36,784 nt of DNA, taken from an uncultured Collinsella sp. Its GTDB lineage: Bacteria > Actinomycetota > Coriobacteriia > Coriobacteriales > Coriobacteriaceae. The position numbers and the translations under genes are program-made. Each line of letters opens with the position of its first letter. Positions within the stretch are counted from its first letter, which is position 1. The stretch covers positions 1 through 36,784 of the forward strand of contig CAAEOL010000019.1 of the NCBI GenBank assembly GCA_900757595.1, read 5' to 3'. The notes below the pieces were generated by a model. It searched no databases. It was not told the origin of the DNA and saw only the letters and a program-made list of their open reading frames with translations. Shown in pieces: positions 15,300 through 23,582 of the stretch.

Positions 15300-15566
15300 A
15301 TGGCAGAGAAGACCCCGGTCGAGCAGCTTACGTACAAGCAGGCCTCGCAGGAGCTGGAGCTCATCATCCGCAGCCTGGAGTCGGGCGATATGGAGCTTGA
15401 GGAGTCGCTCGAGAGCTACACCCGCGGCGTCGAGCTCCTCAAAAGCCTGCGCACCCGCCTGTCCGATGCCGAGCAGAAGGTCTCGGTGCTCCTTAAGGAC
15501 GTCGACGGCAACGACGTGCTCGCCGACGGCGAGGCCGCCAACACCGATGATAACCTTTCGTTCTAA
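15300..15566 (+). CDS. xseB: Exodeoxyribonuclease VII small subunit
   Basis: The 88-residue, acidic, helical protein has the XseB hallmarks LTYKQASQELELIIRSLESG and ELEESLESYTRGVELLK. Several copies of it coat the coiled-coil arm of XseA in the holoenzyme. The ATG is preceded by AGGAAAGGAAAC and lies 42 bases after the xseA stop, so the two subunits are co-transcribed. The length is normal for the family. The C-terminal tail after residue 70 is acidic and poorly conserved in type. Confidence 0.93.
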   Translation: MAEKTPVEQLTYKQASQELELIIRSLESGDMELEESLESYTRGVELLKSLRTRLSDAEQKVSVLLKDVDGNDVLADGEAANTDDNLSF

Positions 15567-15615
15567 GCATCTTGACCAAATATAATTACCTTGGTCTGTA
15601 AGAAAGGAACCAGCT

Positions 15616-15951
15616 ATGTGCGATTGCATCTTCTGTAAAATTGCCAACCACGAGATCCCCTCGACCGTTGTCTATGAGGACGACCAGGTCATCGCCTTCG
15701 ACGACCTCAGCCCGCAGGCGCCGGTCCACACGCTCGTGATCCCTAAGAAGCACTACAGCGACATCGCCGACAACGTACCCGCCGAGACCATGGGCGCCAT
15801 AGCTCACGCCATCCAGGAGGTCGCCAAGGCCAAGGGTCTGGAGGACGGTTTCCGCGTCATCTCCAACAAGGGCGTCAACGCCGGCCAGACCGTCATGCAC
15901 TTCCACATGCACGTCCTCGGCGGCAAAAACCTGGGCGAGAACCTCATCTGA
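15616..15951 (+). CDS. HIT family nucleotide-binding hydrolase
   Basis: The 111-residue protein is a histidine-triad protein of the Hint branch. It starts MCDCIFCKIANHEIPS, with the zinc-binding CxxC (Cys4, Cys7), and carries the catalytic triad HFHMHV (His95, His97, His99). Such enzymes hydrolyse nucleoside phosphoramidates such as adenosine-5'-phosphoramidate in the cytoplasm. AAGAAAGGAACC precedes the ATG. It follows xseB by 49 bases and may be co-transcribed with it. It is full length for the family. Confidence 0.93.
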   Translation: MCDCIFCKIANHEIPSTVVYEDDQVIAFDDLSPQAPVHTLVIPKKHYSDIADNVPAETMGAIAHAIQEVAKAKGLEDGFRVISNKGVNAGQTVMHFHMHVLGGKNLGENLI

Positions 15952-15992
15952 GGGCGTTTGGCCCGTCGACTTGGCTGCCTTTGGAGTAATCT

Positions 15993-16883
15993 ATGCAGCT
16001 TTCTCAACTCGAATACCTTCAAGCGGTAGCGAACTATGGCGGCGTGCGCAAAGCAGCTCGCGCCGTTCATGTGAGTCCGCAGGCCGTTTCGTCGGCAATC
16101 AAAAAGCTGGAATCTGAGTATCAGATTGTTTTGCTCGACCGATCGGCGGGGGAGGCTGTTTTGTCTCCGGCGGGCAGAGAATTTGCGCGTCGTGCGCGCG
16201 TGATCCTGGCGCAAGTCGACGATCTCAAAAAGTACGCTCAATCGAGGGGCGACGGCGTTTCGCCCGATGGCCACTTTCGTCTTTACGCCCCCTGCCTTCA
16301 TGGGCGGGGGCGCCTTTTTGCCGAAAGCTGGTATGACTCGTTTGAACGCTCGCACCCTCAGATTCACCTTGATGTGTGGCATCAGCCAACGGCTACATGC
16401 TTTGAATCACTTGTGCTTGGCATTTCGGATGCGGCCATCTCATTTGAGGAACCAAGGAACAGTGTCCTTTCTTCGAAATACTTGGGTGAAAAGGAGCTCA
16501 AGGTTCTTTCGTGCCCAGCGGGTCATCAATCTGTGGGCGCTATGACCGTCCGTGAGTTACTGGGCGGCAGGTTAGCTGTTCCCATTAATTTGTCGCCCTG
16601 TCTCAATGCAATCAATCAATGCCCCGAAGCTCAGCTGGTTAATTTCCGCTTCCGCGACGTCGAATACGGAAACAGAGCGCAGGCTGAGTTTCTTCAAGCC
16701 GGGGGATTGATATTGGGTTTTTCTGGCTCTTCTCTCGCATCAGATGGATCGGAAGTGAGCGAGTGCTCCATTGAAGCCTCGCATGACGTAGCCTTGCCCA
16801 TCTACTTCTGCTATCGGCAAAACTCCTGGACCGATCGACACCAGACGGTTTTTCTGCACCTATTGCGTCATCTTGCTTCGTGA
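15993..16883 (+). CDS. LysR-type transcriptional regulator
   Basis: The 296-residue protein has an N-terminal winged helix-turn-helix (MQLSQLEYLQAVANYGGVRK, then AARAVHVSPQAVSSAIKKLE as the recognition region, about 18-38) and a C-terminal effector domain of two lobes, as in LysR regulators. The effector is unknown. It is followed on the same strand by an MFS transporter, which may be its target, though LysR targets are more often divergent. Codons such as TCA, AAT and TTT are frequent and the base composition is less GC-biased than in xseA upstream, so this gene and the transporter may have been acquired together. GGAG lies 6-8 bases before the ATG. Confidence 0.85.
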   Translation: MQLSQLEYLQAVANYGGVRKAARAVHVSPQAVSSAIKKLESEYQIVLLDRSAGEAVLSPAGREFARRARVILAQVDDLKKYAQSRGDGVSPDGHFRLYAPCLHGRGRLFAESWYDSFERSHPQIHLDVWHQPTATCFESLVLGISDAAISFEEPRNSVLSSKYLGEKELKVLSCPAGHQSVGAMTVRELLGGRLAVPINLSPCLNAINQCPEAQLVNFRFRDVEYGNRAQAEFLQAGGLILGFSGSSLASDGSEVSECSIEASHDVALPIYFCYRQNSWTDRHQTVFLHLLRHLAS

Positions 16884-17002
16884 GATTAATTGGCTTCGAG
16901 GCATCAAGTGATTATTGACGCCTTGTAACACATAGCTGACAGCTTTGCCCTCATGCTTTTCCAAGATTCCGATTTAGATTGCTGACTCTTGGAGGGCGGA
17001 GC

Positions 17003-18163
17003 ATGAAAAACCGTACGGTTTTGCTTTATATGACGTTCGTTTTTCTGTCGAACTTCAGCACCATCTTGTATTTTCTAACTGTCTACCTTGAGTTCGTCGG
17101 ACTTTCGATGGTATCGATTTCTAGCATGATGATTGCATATCAAGTGAGCAAGTTCATCCTTGAAGTTCCCACTGGCTATATTGCTGATAGGTTTGGACGA
17201 AAGACAAGCGGTCTCGTTGGCGTCGTGGGAATGCTTGGATACTACGCCGCCCTGCTTCTCGTCCGTTCTCCCCTGCTTTTAATCGGTGCGTTCGCTCTCA
17301 AGGGTTTTGCCGTTGCGTGTGTGAGCGGATCCATCGAAGCGATTTACATTGACAGCGTCTCTCAGGACCAGCTCGTAAGACTTAATGTCGTTGAGCGATT
17401 TGTTTTCTATGCCTCTTATGCCATCTCCGCTTGCGTGGGCGGTTTCATTTCGTCCGTCGGTGCATATCTCATTGGTCTTTCGGCAGATATCATCGCAATG
17501 GTGTTGACGTTGGTTGTCGTTGTCTGCATTCCTGAAATGCGAAGAGGGGGCACTGCGACGACACCTGAACATGGGATTAGCCCGAAGATGATCGGTACCG
17601 CTATTGCGGGTAATGGCATTCTTCGTTCAGCGTTCATCATGGACTGTTCTCAGGCATTTGCTTTTGTCGCCCTGGAAGACTTTTTCTCACTGCTGCTTGC
17701 GGGTCGCGGAATGAATGCCGTCGCTTCGGGTGTGACCATTGCGGTCCAGCTCCTTGCCTCGGCCTCCATGGGACTTATTGTGCCCTGTGCGATTGCTCAT
17801 GTCGACAAGGGCCGCTTTGCGCGTATTTGCGGCATCGTGCGCCTTTTCCTGACAGCTTTGTTTTTGATTCCTCTTACTCCGGCTAATTTGCTGCCCATGT
17901 TCTATGTGCTGCAGACGGTTGCGTACTCGTTATTTGCTCCAATTAAATACTCAATTTTTCAAAAGGCAGCCGATTCTTCGATGCGCTGCTCACTGATTTC
18001 GGTTCAAAGCCAGATGGTGGCGGTGGGTGCCGTTCTTTTCTATCTGCTCAACGCTGTGTTGAGTAGTGTTGCGGGCATTCGAGTCGTATTGCTTGTCGCG
18101 CTCGGGATTTCTTCCCTTGTGTATATCCCCGCGCTATTTCGTCTTACACGCCAAAGGTCATGA
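17003..18163 (+). CDS. MFS transporter
   Basis: The 386-residue protein has about 12 hydrophobic segments and the major facilitator loop signature between helices 2 and 3, VPTGYIADRFGRKTSG. An efflux or uptake role cannot be told from sequence; small MFS carriers of this length next to a LysR regulator are often drug or metabolite exporters. ATG at 17003 is chosen because GGAGGG lies 7 bases upstream; the frame extends to a TTG at 16979 without a site. Codon use is AT-richer than in the neighbours on both sides, in line with the LysR gene upstream. A hairpin terminator follows 33 bases after the stop. Confidence 0.85.
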   Translation: MKNRTVLLYMTFVFLSNFSTILYFLTVYLEFVGLSMVSISSMMIAYQVSKFILEVPTGYIADRFGRKTSGLVGVVGMLGYYAALLLVRSPLLLIGAFALKGFAVACVSGSIEAIYIDSVSQDQLVRLNVVERFVFYASYAISACVGGFISSVGAYLIGLSADIIAMVLTLVVVVCIPEMRRGGTATTPEHGISPKMIGTAIAGNGILRSAFIMDCSQAFAFVALEDFFSLLLAGRGMNAVASGVTIAVQLLASASMGLIVPCAIAHVDKGRFARICGIVRLFLTALFLIPLTPANLLPMFYVLQTVAYSLFAPIKYSIFQKAADSSMRCSLISVQSQMVAVGAVLFYLLNAVLSSVAGIRVVLLVALGISSLVYIPALFRLTRQRS

Positions 18164-18196
18164 GTATTTGGGCACCGATAACTTATATATCAACGC

Positions 18197-18230
18197 AATA
18201 AACCCGAGCGCGAGGGCGTTTGGGTTTATT
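18197..18230 (+). terminator. Intrinsic terminator after the MFS gene
   Basis: A 15-bp stem (AATAAACCCGAGCGC with GCGTTTGGGTTTATT, two G-U pairs) and a GAGG loop, with TTTATTATTG on the 3' side, closes the LysR-MFS unit before the acetate kinase genes. Confidence 0.8.
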
Positions 18231-18283
18231 ATTGAAGCGTATGTAACCTGGCGGCGCCACACCGCCTGTTAGTAGGGAGACAC

Positions 18284-19462
18284 ATGAACGTTCTGGTCGT
18301 CAACGCAGGATCTTCGACCCTTAAGTATCAGGTCATCGATACCAAGTCCCACAAGGTGTCCGCAAAGGGCTCCTGCGAGCGCGTCTGCTTTACCGGCGGC
18401 ACCTTCACCCACGCTGCCAACGGCTCCAAGAAGGCGACCGAGAACATCGAGTTCCCCGACCACAAGGTCGCCATCGAGGTCGTCCTGAAGGACCTTGAGG
18501 CCAACGGCGTCAAGATCGAGGGTATCGGCCACCGTATCGTTCAGGGCGGTTGGTACTTCGGTGATTCCTCCCTCGTCGACGAGGACGTCCTCGCCAAGAT
18601 CCGCGAGGTCGCTCCGCTCGCCCCGCTGCACAATAACCCCGAGGCCAACGTTATCGAGTACTGCCTGGAGCAGTATCCCGACCTGCCCAACGTCACGGTC
18701 TATGACACCGCTTTCCACTTCAACATGCCCGAGGTCGCCAAGACTTACGCTCTGCCCAAGGATGTTTGCGACAAGCTGCACATCCGTAAGTACGGCGCCC
18801 ACGGCACCAGCTACCGCTACATCTCCAAGAAGGTCGCCGAGATGACCAACGGCGGGGCCCGCAAGGTCGTCGTGTGCCATATCGGCTCCGGCGCTTCCCT
18901 GTGCGCCATCGAGGACGGCAAGTGCATGGACACCACCATGGGCTTGACGCCGCTCGACGGCGTCATGATGGGCACCCGCTGCGGCTCCATCGACCCGGCT
19001 ACCGTGTGCTACCTGCAGCGCGAGGGCGGCTACACCTTCGACGAGGTCGACGAGATGATGAACAAGAAGTCCGGCCTTTTGGCTGTGACCGGCGGCAAGA
19101 CCAACGACTGCCGCAACGTCGAGGAGCTCGCTGCCGCTGGCGACCCCGAGGCTCAGCTCGCCTTCGACATGTTTGTCTACAAGATTGCCGCCAAGGCTGC
19201 CGAGATGGCCACTTCTATGTGCGGTATGGACACCCTGGTCTTTACCGCCGGCATCGGCGAGCACGCTCCGGCCGTCCGCGCCGGCGTTGCCGACCGTCTG
19301 GCCTTTATGGGCGTCAAGATGGATCATGCCCGCAACGCCCTGCGTGGTGACGGCGCTTGGTGCCTGTCTGCCAAGGATTCCAAGGTTAAGATTTTCGTTA
19401 TCCCCACGGACGAGGAGTTCATGATCGCTTCCGACGTCGAGCGCATCGTCAACGGCAAGTAA
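18284..19462 (+). CDS. ackA: Acetate kinase paralog 1, altered at three conserved motifs
   Basis: The 392-residue protein is a full-length acetate kinase by fold: NAGSS start, GHRIVQGG (Arg84), VYDTAFH (Asp141), MGTRCGSIDPA (Arg232) and IPTDEE near the C terminus. It differs from the family, and from the second copy downstream, at three places: HGTSY (Tyr177 for His), CHIGSGAS (Ser202 for the Asn of GNGxS) and GIGEH (His327 for Asn). These lie in or near the phosphoryl-transfer and nucleotide sites of known acetate kinases. It may have changed kinetics or use another short acyl phosphate such as propionyl phosphate. Codon use is strongly biased to C-ending codons, suggesting high expression. 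GGGAG lies before the ATG. Confidence 0.88.
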   Translation: MNVLVVNAGSSTLKYQVIDTKSHKVSAKGSCERVCFTGGTFTHAANGSKKATENIEFPDHKVAIEVVLKDLEANGVKIEGIGHRIVQGGWYFGDSSLVDEDVLAKIREVAPLAPLHNNPEANVIEYCLEQYPDLPNVTVYDTAFHFNMPEVAKTYALPKDVCDKLHIRKYGAHGTSYRYISKKVAEMTNGGARKVVVCHIGSGASLCAIEDGKCMDTTMGLTPLDGVMMGTRCGSIDPATVCYLQREGGYTFDEVDEMMNKKSGLLAVTGGKTNDCRNVEELAAAGDPEAQLAFDMFVYKIAAKAAEMATSMCGMDTLVFTAGIGEHAPAVRAGVADRLAFMGVKMDHARNALRGDGAWCLSAKDSKVKIFVIPTDEEFMIASDVERIVNGK

Positions 19463-19473
19463 TTGCAAAAGGG

Positions 19474-19508
19474 GAGGGGCTGGACGACCGAGCGCCGTTC
19501 GGCCCCTC
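19474..19508 (+). terminator. Intrinsic terminator after the first acetate kinase
   Basis: GAGGGGC pairs with GCCCCTC across a 21-base loop, followed by TTTTGT, starting 12 bases after the stop codon. Confidence 0.75.
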
Positions 19509-19537
19509 TTTTGTGCTCGTTGGGCGATATGCCTGAT

Positions 19538-19571
19538 AGTTATTTATTAAGTTGTGATAACTTCTTATTAA
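19538..19571. promoter_or_regulatory. AT-rich dyad upstream of the second acetate kinase
   Basis: The AT-rich stretch holds AAGTT-n5-AACTT (about 19549-19563) flanked by two copies of a TTATTAA-like motif about two helical turns apart. It lies about 60 bases before the second acetate kinase start, so it may be an operator and promoter region for independent control of that copy. Confidence 0.4.
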
Positions 19572-19626
19572 CATGCGGCCGCCTTAAGGGGTCTGCGCCG
19601 ACCGTATCGCACTGCAAAGGAGTCTC

Positions 19627-20805
19627 ATGAACGTACTTGTTGTCAACGCCGGTAGCTCAAGCCTTAAATATCAGCTTTTGGATACCGATACCCGCGAGGT
19701 TTTCGCCAAGGGCAACTGCGAACGTATCGGTTCGGACATAGGCATCTTTGGCCACTCCGAGAACGGTGGCGCCAAGCAAACCGAGGAGGTCCCCTTCCTG
19801 GACCACCGTTCGGCTATCGCACGTGTGCTCGAGGAGCTCGAGAAGACCGACTTTACGATCGATGGCATTGGGCATCGTATCGTTCAGGGTGGCTGGTACT
19901 TTGACGATTCCGCGGTCGTCGACGATGAGGTCATGGCTAAGATTCTCGAGGTGGCACCGCTTGCCCCGCTGCACAACTACGGCGAGGCAGCGGCAATCGA
20001 GTATTGTCGCGAGAAGTATCCGGAGCTGCCCAACGTGGCCGTCTTCGACACCTCGTTCCACATGACTATGCCCGAGGTCGCCTACACCTACGCCCTGCCC
20101 AAGGACGTGTGTGACAAGTACCACGTGCGCAAGTACGGCGCCCACGGTACGAGCCATCGCTACGAGTGGATGATGGCCAAGGAGATCCTGGGTTCGCGCT
20201 GCCACCGTCTGCTTTCGTGTCATCTGGGCAACGGCGCTTCACTCGCCGCCATTGAGGACGGTGTGTGCCGCGACACCACGATGGGCCTCACGCCGCTTGA
20301 CGGCCTGATGATGGGCACCCGTTGTGGTTCCATTGACCCGGCTACCGTGTGTTACCTGCAGCGCGAGGGCGGCTACAGCTACCAGGAAGTCGACGACATG
20401 ATGAACAAGCAGTCCGGTCTGCTTGCCATCTCGGGTATCTCCAACGATGCCCGCGACATCCGTACGCGCGCCTCTGAGGGTGACGAGCGCTGCCTGCTCG
20501 CCTTCGATATGTTCGCCTACAAGGCCATGCAGCAGGCCGGCTCCATGATCGCTTCCATGGCGGGCGTGGACACCATTACCTTTACCGCCGGCATCGGCGA
20601 GAACGACTGGTCGATCCGCAAGGCCTTCTGCGACTGCTTCGAGTGGCTGGGCGTGCGCATCGACAACAACAAGAACCGCGAGGCCGTGGGCAACGGTCCG
20701 CAGGTCATCAGCGCCGCCGGCTCTTCCGTCACGGTCATGGTCATCCCCACCGACGAGGAATACATGATCGCCCACGACGTCGAGCGCCTGACCGCGAACA
20801 ACTAG
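19627..20805 (+). CDS. ackA: Acetate kinase paralog 2 (canonical active site)
   Basis: The 392-residue protein has all acetate kinase motifs in canonical form: NAGSS, GHRIVQGG (Arg84), VFDTSFH (Asp141), HGTSH (His173, His177), CHLGNGAS (Asn202), MGTRCGSIDPA (Arg232), SNDARD, GIGEN (Asn326) and IPTDEE. It makes ATP from acetyl phosphate and ADP, the last step of acetate fermentation. AAAGGAG lies just before the ATG. It has its own terminator and an AT-rich upstream region distinct from that of the first copy, so the two copies may be expressed separately. Phosphotransacetylase, which makes acetyl phosphate, is encoded convergently just downstream. Confidence 0.95.
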   Translation: MNVLVVNAGSSSLKYQLLDTDTREVFAKGNCERIGSDIGIFGHSENGGAKQTEEVPFLDHRSAIARVLEELEKTDFTIDGIGHRIVQGGWYFDDSAVVDDEVMAKILEVAPLAPLHNYGEAAAIEYCREKYPELPNVAVFDTSFHMTMPEVAYTYALPKDVCDKYHVRKYGAHGTSHRYEWMMAKEILGSRCHRLLSCHLGNGASLAAIEDGVCRDTTMGLTPLDGLMMGTRCGSIDPATVCYLQREGGYSYQEVDDMMNKQSGLLAISGISNDARDIRTRASEGDERCLLAFDMFAYKAMQQAGSMIASMAGVDTITFTAGIGENDWSIRKAFCDCFEWLGVRIDNNKNREAVGNGPQVISAAGSSVTVMVIPTDEEYMIAHDVERLTANN

Positions 20806-20825
20806 CGCTCATTTGCAACTAAACG

Positions 20826-20860
20826 AAAGGCCTTCAGAGTAAACGGCTTCGGAGGCCTTT
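20826..20860 (+). terminator. Intrinsic terminator after the second acetate kinase
   Basis: AAAGGCCT pairs with AGGCCTTT, followed by TTGTTG, 20 bases after the stop. Confidence 0.8.
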
Positions 20861-20872
20861 TTGTTGTCAGGG

Positions 20873-20992
20873 GGACGGCGGCCGCACTCCGCCTTTCGGA
20901 TCCAAAGTGATCGATCCCAAACGCATGTGCTCTCAGCAACAGGACCCATTCATTCAGATCCTCAGCCCCAGCTCGTAGCCAAGCCGCCGTCC
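20873..20992. repeat. Weak inverted repeat between ackA and pta
   Basis: GGACGGCGGC (20873-20882) and GCCGCCGTCC (20983-20992) are perfect 10-bp arms about 100 bases apart, with a nested GGATC/GATCC pair. It may be a degraded relative of the long elements, but the arms are short. Confidence 0.35.
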
Positions 20993-21024
20993 ACTCCAGA
21001 TTCCTTAGCTGCCACGTAGCGGCA

Positions 21025-21151
21025 GGGACCCTACAGGGTAAAGCTCTGAAAACATTCCGCAAGACGGAGGAAGCCCCCGCCGCACGTAGTGCGCAGCGGG
21101 GGCTTCCGACATGTCCGAGGACGTTTTCAGAGCTTTACCCTGTAGGGCCCC
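21025..21151. repeat. Long intergenic inverted repeat, element B
   Basis: The arms at 21025-21053 and 21123-21151 match at 28 of 29 positions. Inside are a perfect 12-bp stem GGAAGCCCCCGC/GCGGGGGCTTCC (21069-21107) capped by CGCAC-GTA-GTGCG, and two small side stems TCCG/CGGA and GTCC/GGAC, giving a clover-like outline. It lies between the convergent second ackA and pta, ending 16 bases after the pta stop codon. Confidence 0.85.
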
Positions 21152-21166
21152 GAGGGGATACGTCCG

Positions 21167-22147
21167 CTACTCAGCCATCTGAGCCTGGACGGCGGTGATG
21201 GCCACGACACCCACGATGTCGTCGGCAGAACAGCCGCGCGAAAGGTCGTTAACCGGCTTGGCGATGCCCTGCAGGATGGGGCCGTAGGCGTCGGCGCCAG
21301 CGAAGCGCTGGACCAGCTTGTAGCCGATGTTGCCTGCCTCGAGGTCGGGGAACACGAGCACGTTGGCCTTACCGGCGACGGAGGAGCCGGGAGCCTTGAG
21401 CTGGGCGACGGTGGGGACGATAGCGGCATCGAGCTGCAGGTCGCCGTCGATGGCGAGCTCGGGAGCCTTCTCCTTGCAGAACTTCACGGCCTCCTGGACC
21501 TTCTTGGCGACCTCGCCACCGGCGGAGCCCATGGTGGAGTAGGAGAGCATGGCCACGTGCGGCTCAACATTGCCCATGAAGGTGGACCAGGAGTGGGCCG
21601 AGGCGATGGCGATCTCGGAGAGCTCGTCGGAGGACGGGTTGATATTGAGGCCGCAGTCTGCGAAGATCAGCGTGCCGTCGGTACCGAACTGCGGGGTGTC
21701 GGTGCACATCACGAAGAAGGCCGAGACCAGCTTGGTGCCCGGAGCGGTCTTGAGGATCTGCAGCGCGGGGCGCAGGGTGTCGGCGGTGGAGTGACAGGCA
21801 CCGGAGACCAGGCCGTCGGCGTCGCCCATCTTGACCATCATGGTGCCAAAGTAGGTGGCGTCCATCACCTGGGCGCGAGCCTGTTCGATGGTAACGCCCT
21901 TCTTGGCGCGGAGCTCGGCAAACTTCTGCGCGTACTCCTCGTGCTTCTCGGCGTTGCGCGGATCGATGACGGTGGCGCCGGGGACGTTGATCTCGTTGGG
22001 ATCGCCCAGGATGACGATGTTGGCCAGGCCCTCCTCGATGATTTTGTTTGCCGCGACGATGGTACGCGGATCCTCGCCCTCGGGCAGGACGATGGTCTTA
22101 AGGTCGGCCTTGGCGGCAGACTTCATACGGTTCAGGAAATCGCTCAT
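21167..22147 (-). CDS. pta: Phosphate acetyltransferase
   Basis: The 326-residue protein is a short-type phosphotransacetylase (catalytic domain only), converting acetyl-CoA and phosphate to acetyl phosphate and CoA. Family segments are IVLPEGEDPRTIVAA at the N terminus, GLVSGACHSTADTLRPALQI, FADCGLNINPSSDELSEIAI, SYSTMGSAGG and the C-terminal GKANVLVFPDLEAGNIGYKL. The ATG is preceded by AAGGAG. It converges with the two acetate kinases and completes the acetyl-CoA to acetate route. The opposite orientation means it is not in one operon with them, so separate promoters set the ratio. Codons are strongly biased, as expected for a central enzyme. A hairpin lies in its leader. Confidence 0.95.
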   Translation of the reverse strand: MSDFLNRMKSAAKADLKTIVLPEGEDPRTIVAANKIIEEGLANIVILGDPNEINVPGATVIDPRNAEKHEEYAQKFAELRAKKGVTIEQARAQVMDATYFGTMMVKMGDADGLVSGACHSTADTLRPALQILKTAPGTKLVSAFFVMCTDTPQFGTDGTLIFADCGLNINPSSDELSEIAIASAHSWSTFMGNVEPHVAMLSYSTMGSAGGEVAKKVQEAVKFCKEKAPELAIDGDLQLDAAIVPTVAQLKAPGSSVAGKANVLVFPDLEAGNIGYKLVQRFAGADAYGPILQGIAKPVNDLSRGCSADDIVGVVAITAVQAQMAE

Positions 22148-22200
22148 GATACTCCTTACAAGCGTTTCGCTAAGCTCCAGGCCCTCGGCTGTACACGAAT

Positions 22201-22221
22201 AAACCCGCTGCTAGCGGGTTT
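22201..22221. promoter_or_regulatory. Hairpin in the pta leader
   Basis: A perfect 8-bp stem AAACCCGC/GCGGGTTT with loop TGCTA lies about 54 bases before the pta start codon. On the minus strand it is followed by ATTCG rather than a long T-run, so it could be a weak attenuator or simply a leader structure. Confidence 0.5.
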
Positions 22222-22274
22222 ACCTTTCAATAATGTACGCCGCGGTGCTTGAGCTTTCCTTGTGTGGCAAGCTC

Positions 22275-22300
22275 ATTATAGGACGCATTAGCGCTATAAT
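22275..22300. promoter_or_regulatory. Divergent -10 boxes of pta and glf
   Basis: TATAAT is read on the minus strand at 22275-22280 (toward pta) and on the plus strand at 22295-22300 (toward glf), their inner edges 14 bp apart. Clear -35 boxes were not seen. Confidence 0.45.
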
Positions 22301-22379
22301 CGCTCTGATAAATATGTCTCGACGTATGTTCGAGAAAAAGCCCAGTTAAAAAGCGTGTGGCTTTTGACAAGGAGTATCG

Positions 22380-23582
22380 ATGCAGATTACCTCAGGCCTG
22401 CCTGAAGGCTTTAATGCCGGTGCGTATGACATGATCGTTGTCGGCGCCGGTTATGCCGGTGCCGTTTGTGCCCGCCGTCTTGCCGAAACTATCGGCTATC
22501 GTGTTGCCGTTTTGGAGCGTCGCGGCCACATCGCGGGTAATGCCTACGACTGCACTGACGAGGCCGGAATCCTGGTCCACGAGTACGGTCCGCACATCTA
22601 TCACACTTTTAACGAGCGCGTCCATAACTTCCTGTCGCGCTTTACCAAGTGGACGGACTACCAGCACAAGGTGCTCGCCAACATCAACGGCACCCTTATG
22701 CCCGTGCCCTTTAACCATGCGAGCCTCAAGCTCGCCTTTGGCGATGAGCGCGGCGAGGAGCTGTACCAAAAGCTCGTGGAGACCTTTGGCAAGGACGTCA
22801 AGGTGCCCATTATGGAGCTGCGCAAGAAGAACGACCCGGATCTTGCCGAGGTCGCCGATTATGTCTACGAGAATGTCTTTTTGCATTACACCATGAAGCA
22901 GTGGGGCCAGACGCCCGACCAGATCGACCCCTCGATTACCGGGCGCGTTCCCGTCTTTGTGGGCGATGACGATCGCTACTTCCCGCAGGCTCCTTTCCAG
23001 GGCATGCCGCAGGACGGCTATACCGCGCTGTTCGAGCATATGCTCGATCACGATCTGATCGACGTATTCTGTGACGTAGACGCCCGTGACCTCTTTGAAA
23101 TCGACGAGACCACCGTCAAGATCGACGGCAAGGTCTATGGTGGCGAGATCGTCTACACCGGTCCACTCGACGAGCTGTTCAACCTCGACCTGGGCGCTCT
23201 GCCGTACCGCACGCTCGATATGAAGTTCGAGACGCTCGATATGGATCAGTTCCAGCCCGTGGGCACCGTCAACTACACCACGAGTGAGGACTATACGCGC
23301 ATTACCGAGTTCAAGAACATGACCGGTCAGGTTTTGCCCGGCAAGACCACCATCATGAAGGAGTATTCCAAGGCCTATACGCCCGGCTCGGGCGAGACGC
23401 CGTACTACGCCATCCTGGAGCCCGAGAACCGTGAGCTCTACGAGCGCTATCTTGAGCGCGTCCAGAACCTGACGAACTTCCACCCAGTGGGTCGTCTGGC
23501 CGAGTATCGTTACTACGATATGGACGCCGTGACCAATTCTGCCCTCGATCTTTCGGATGAGATTATCGCCTGCCATGCATAA
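22380..23582 (+). CDS. glf: UDP-galactopyranose mutase
   Basis: The 400-residue flavoprotein converts UDP-galactopyranose to UDP-galactofuranose in the cytoplasm. It starts with the FAD-binding VVGAGYAGAVCARRLAE, followed by ERRGHIAGNAYD and HEYGPHIYHT, and has the RYFPQAPFQGMPQDGYT and family C-terminal GRLAEYRYYDMD segments. The N terminus is about 15 residues longer than in typical bacterial enzymes. AAGGAG lies just before the ATG. Its stop overlaps the start of a family 2 glycosyltransferase, so the two are translationally coupled, and UDP-Galf is probably the donor for a nearby galactofuranose-containing surface glycan. Confidence 0.94.
   Translation: MQITSGLPEGFNAGAYDMIVVGAGYAGAVCARRLAETIGYRVAVLERRGHIAGNAYDCTDEAGILVHEYGPHIYHTFNERVHNFLSRFTKWTDYQHKVLANINGTLMPVPFNHASLKLAFGDERGEELYQKLVETFGKDVKVPIMELRKKNDPDLAEVADYVYENVFLHYTMKQWGQTPDQIDPSITGRVPVFVGDDDRYFPQAPFQGMPQDGYTALFEHMLDHDLIDVFCDVDARDLFEIDETTVKIDGKVYGGEIVYTGPLDELFNLDLGALPYRTLDMKFETLDMDQFQPVGTVNYTTSEDYTRITEFKNMTGQVLPGKTTIMKEYSKAYTPGSGETPYYAILEPENRELYERYLERVQNLTNFHPVGRLAEYRYYDMDAVTNSALDLSDEIIACHA

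Noticed and set aside
18284..20805. Tandem acetate kinase genes as an assembly duplication
   Set aside because: The copies differ throughout in protein and codon sequence and have different flanks, so they are true paralogs.
20802..21062. 86-codon minus-strand ORF between ackA and pta
   Set aside because: It overlaps the ackA terminator and element B and has no signature; it is probably chance.
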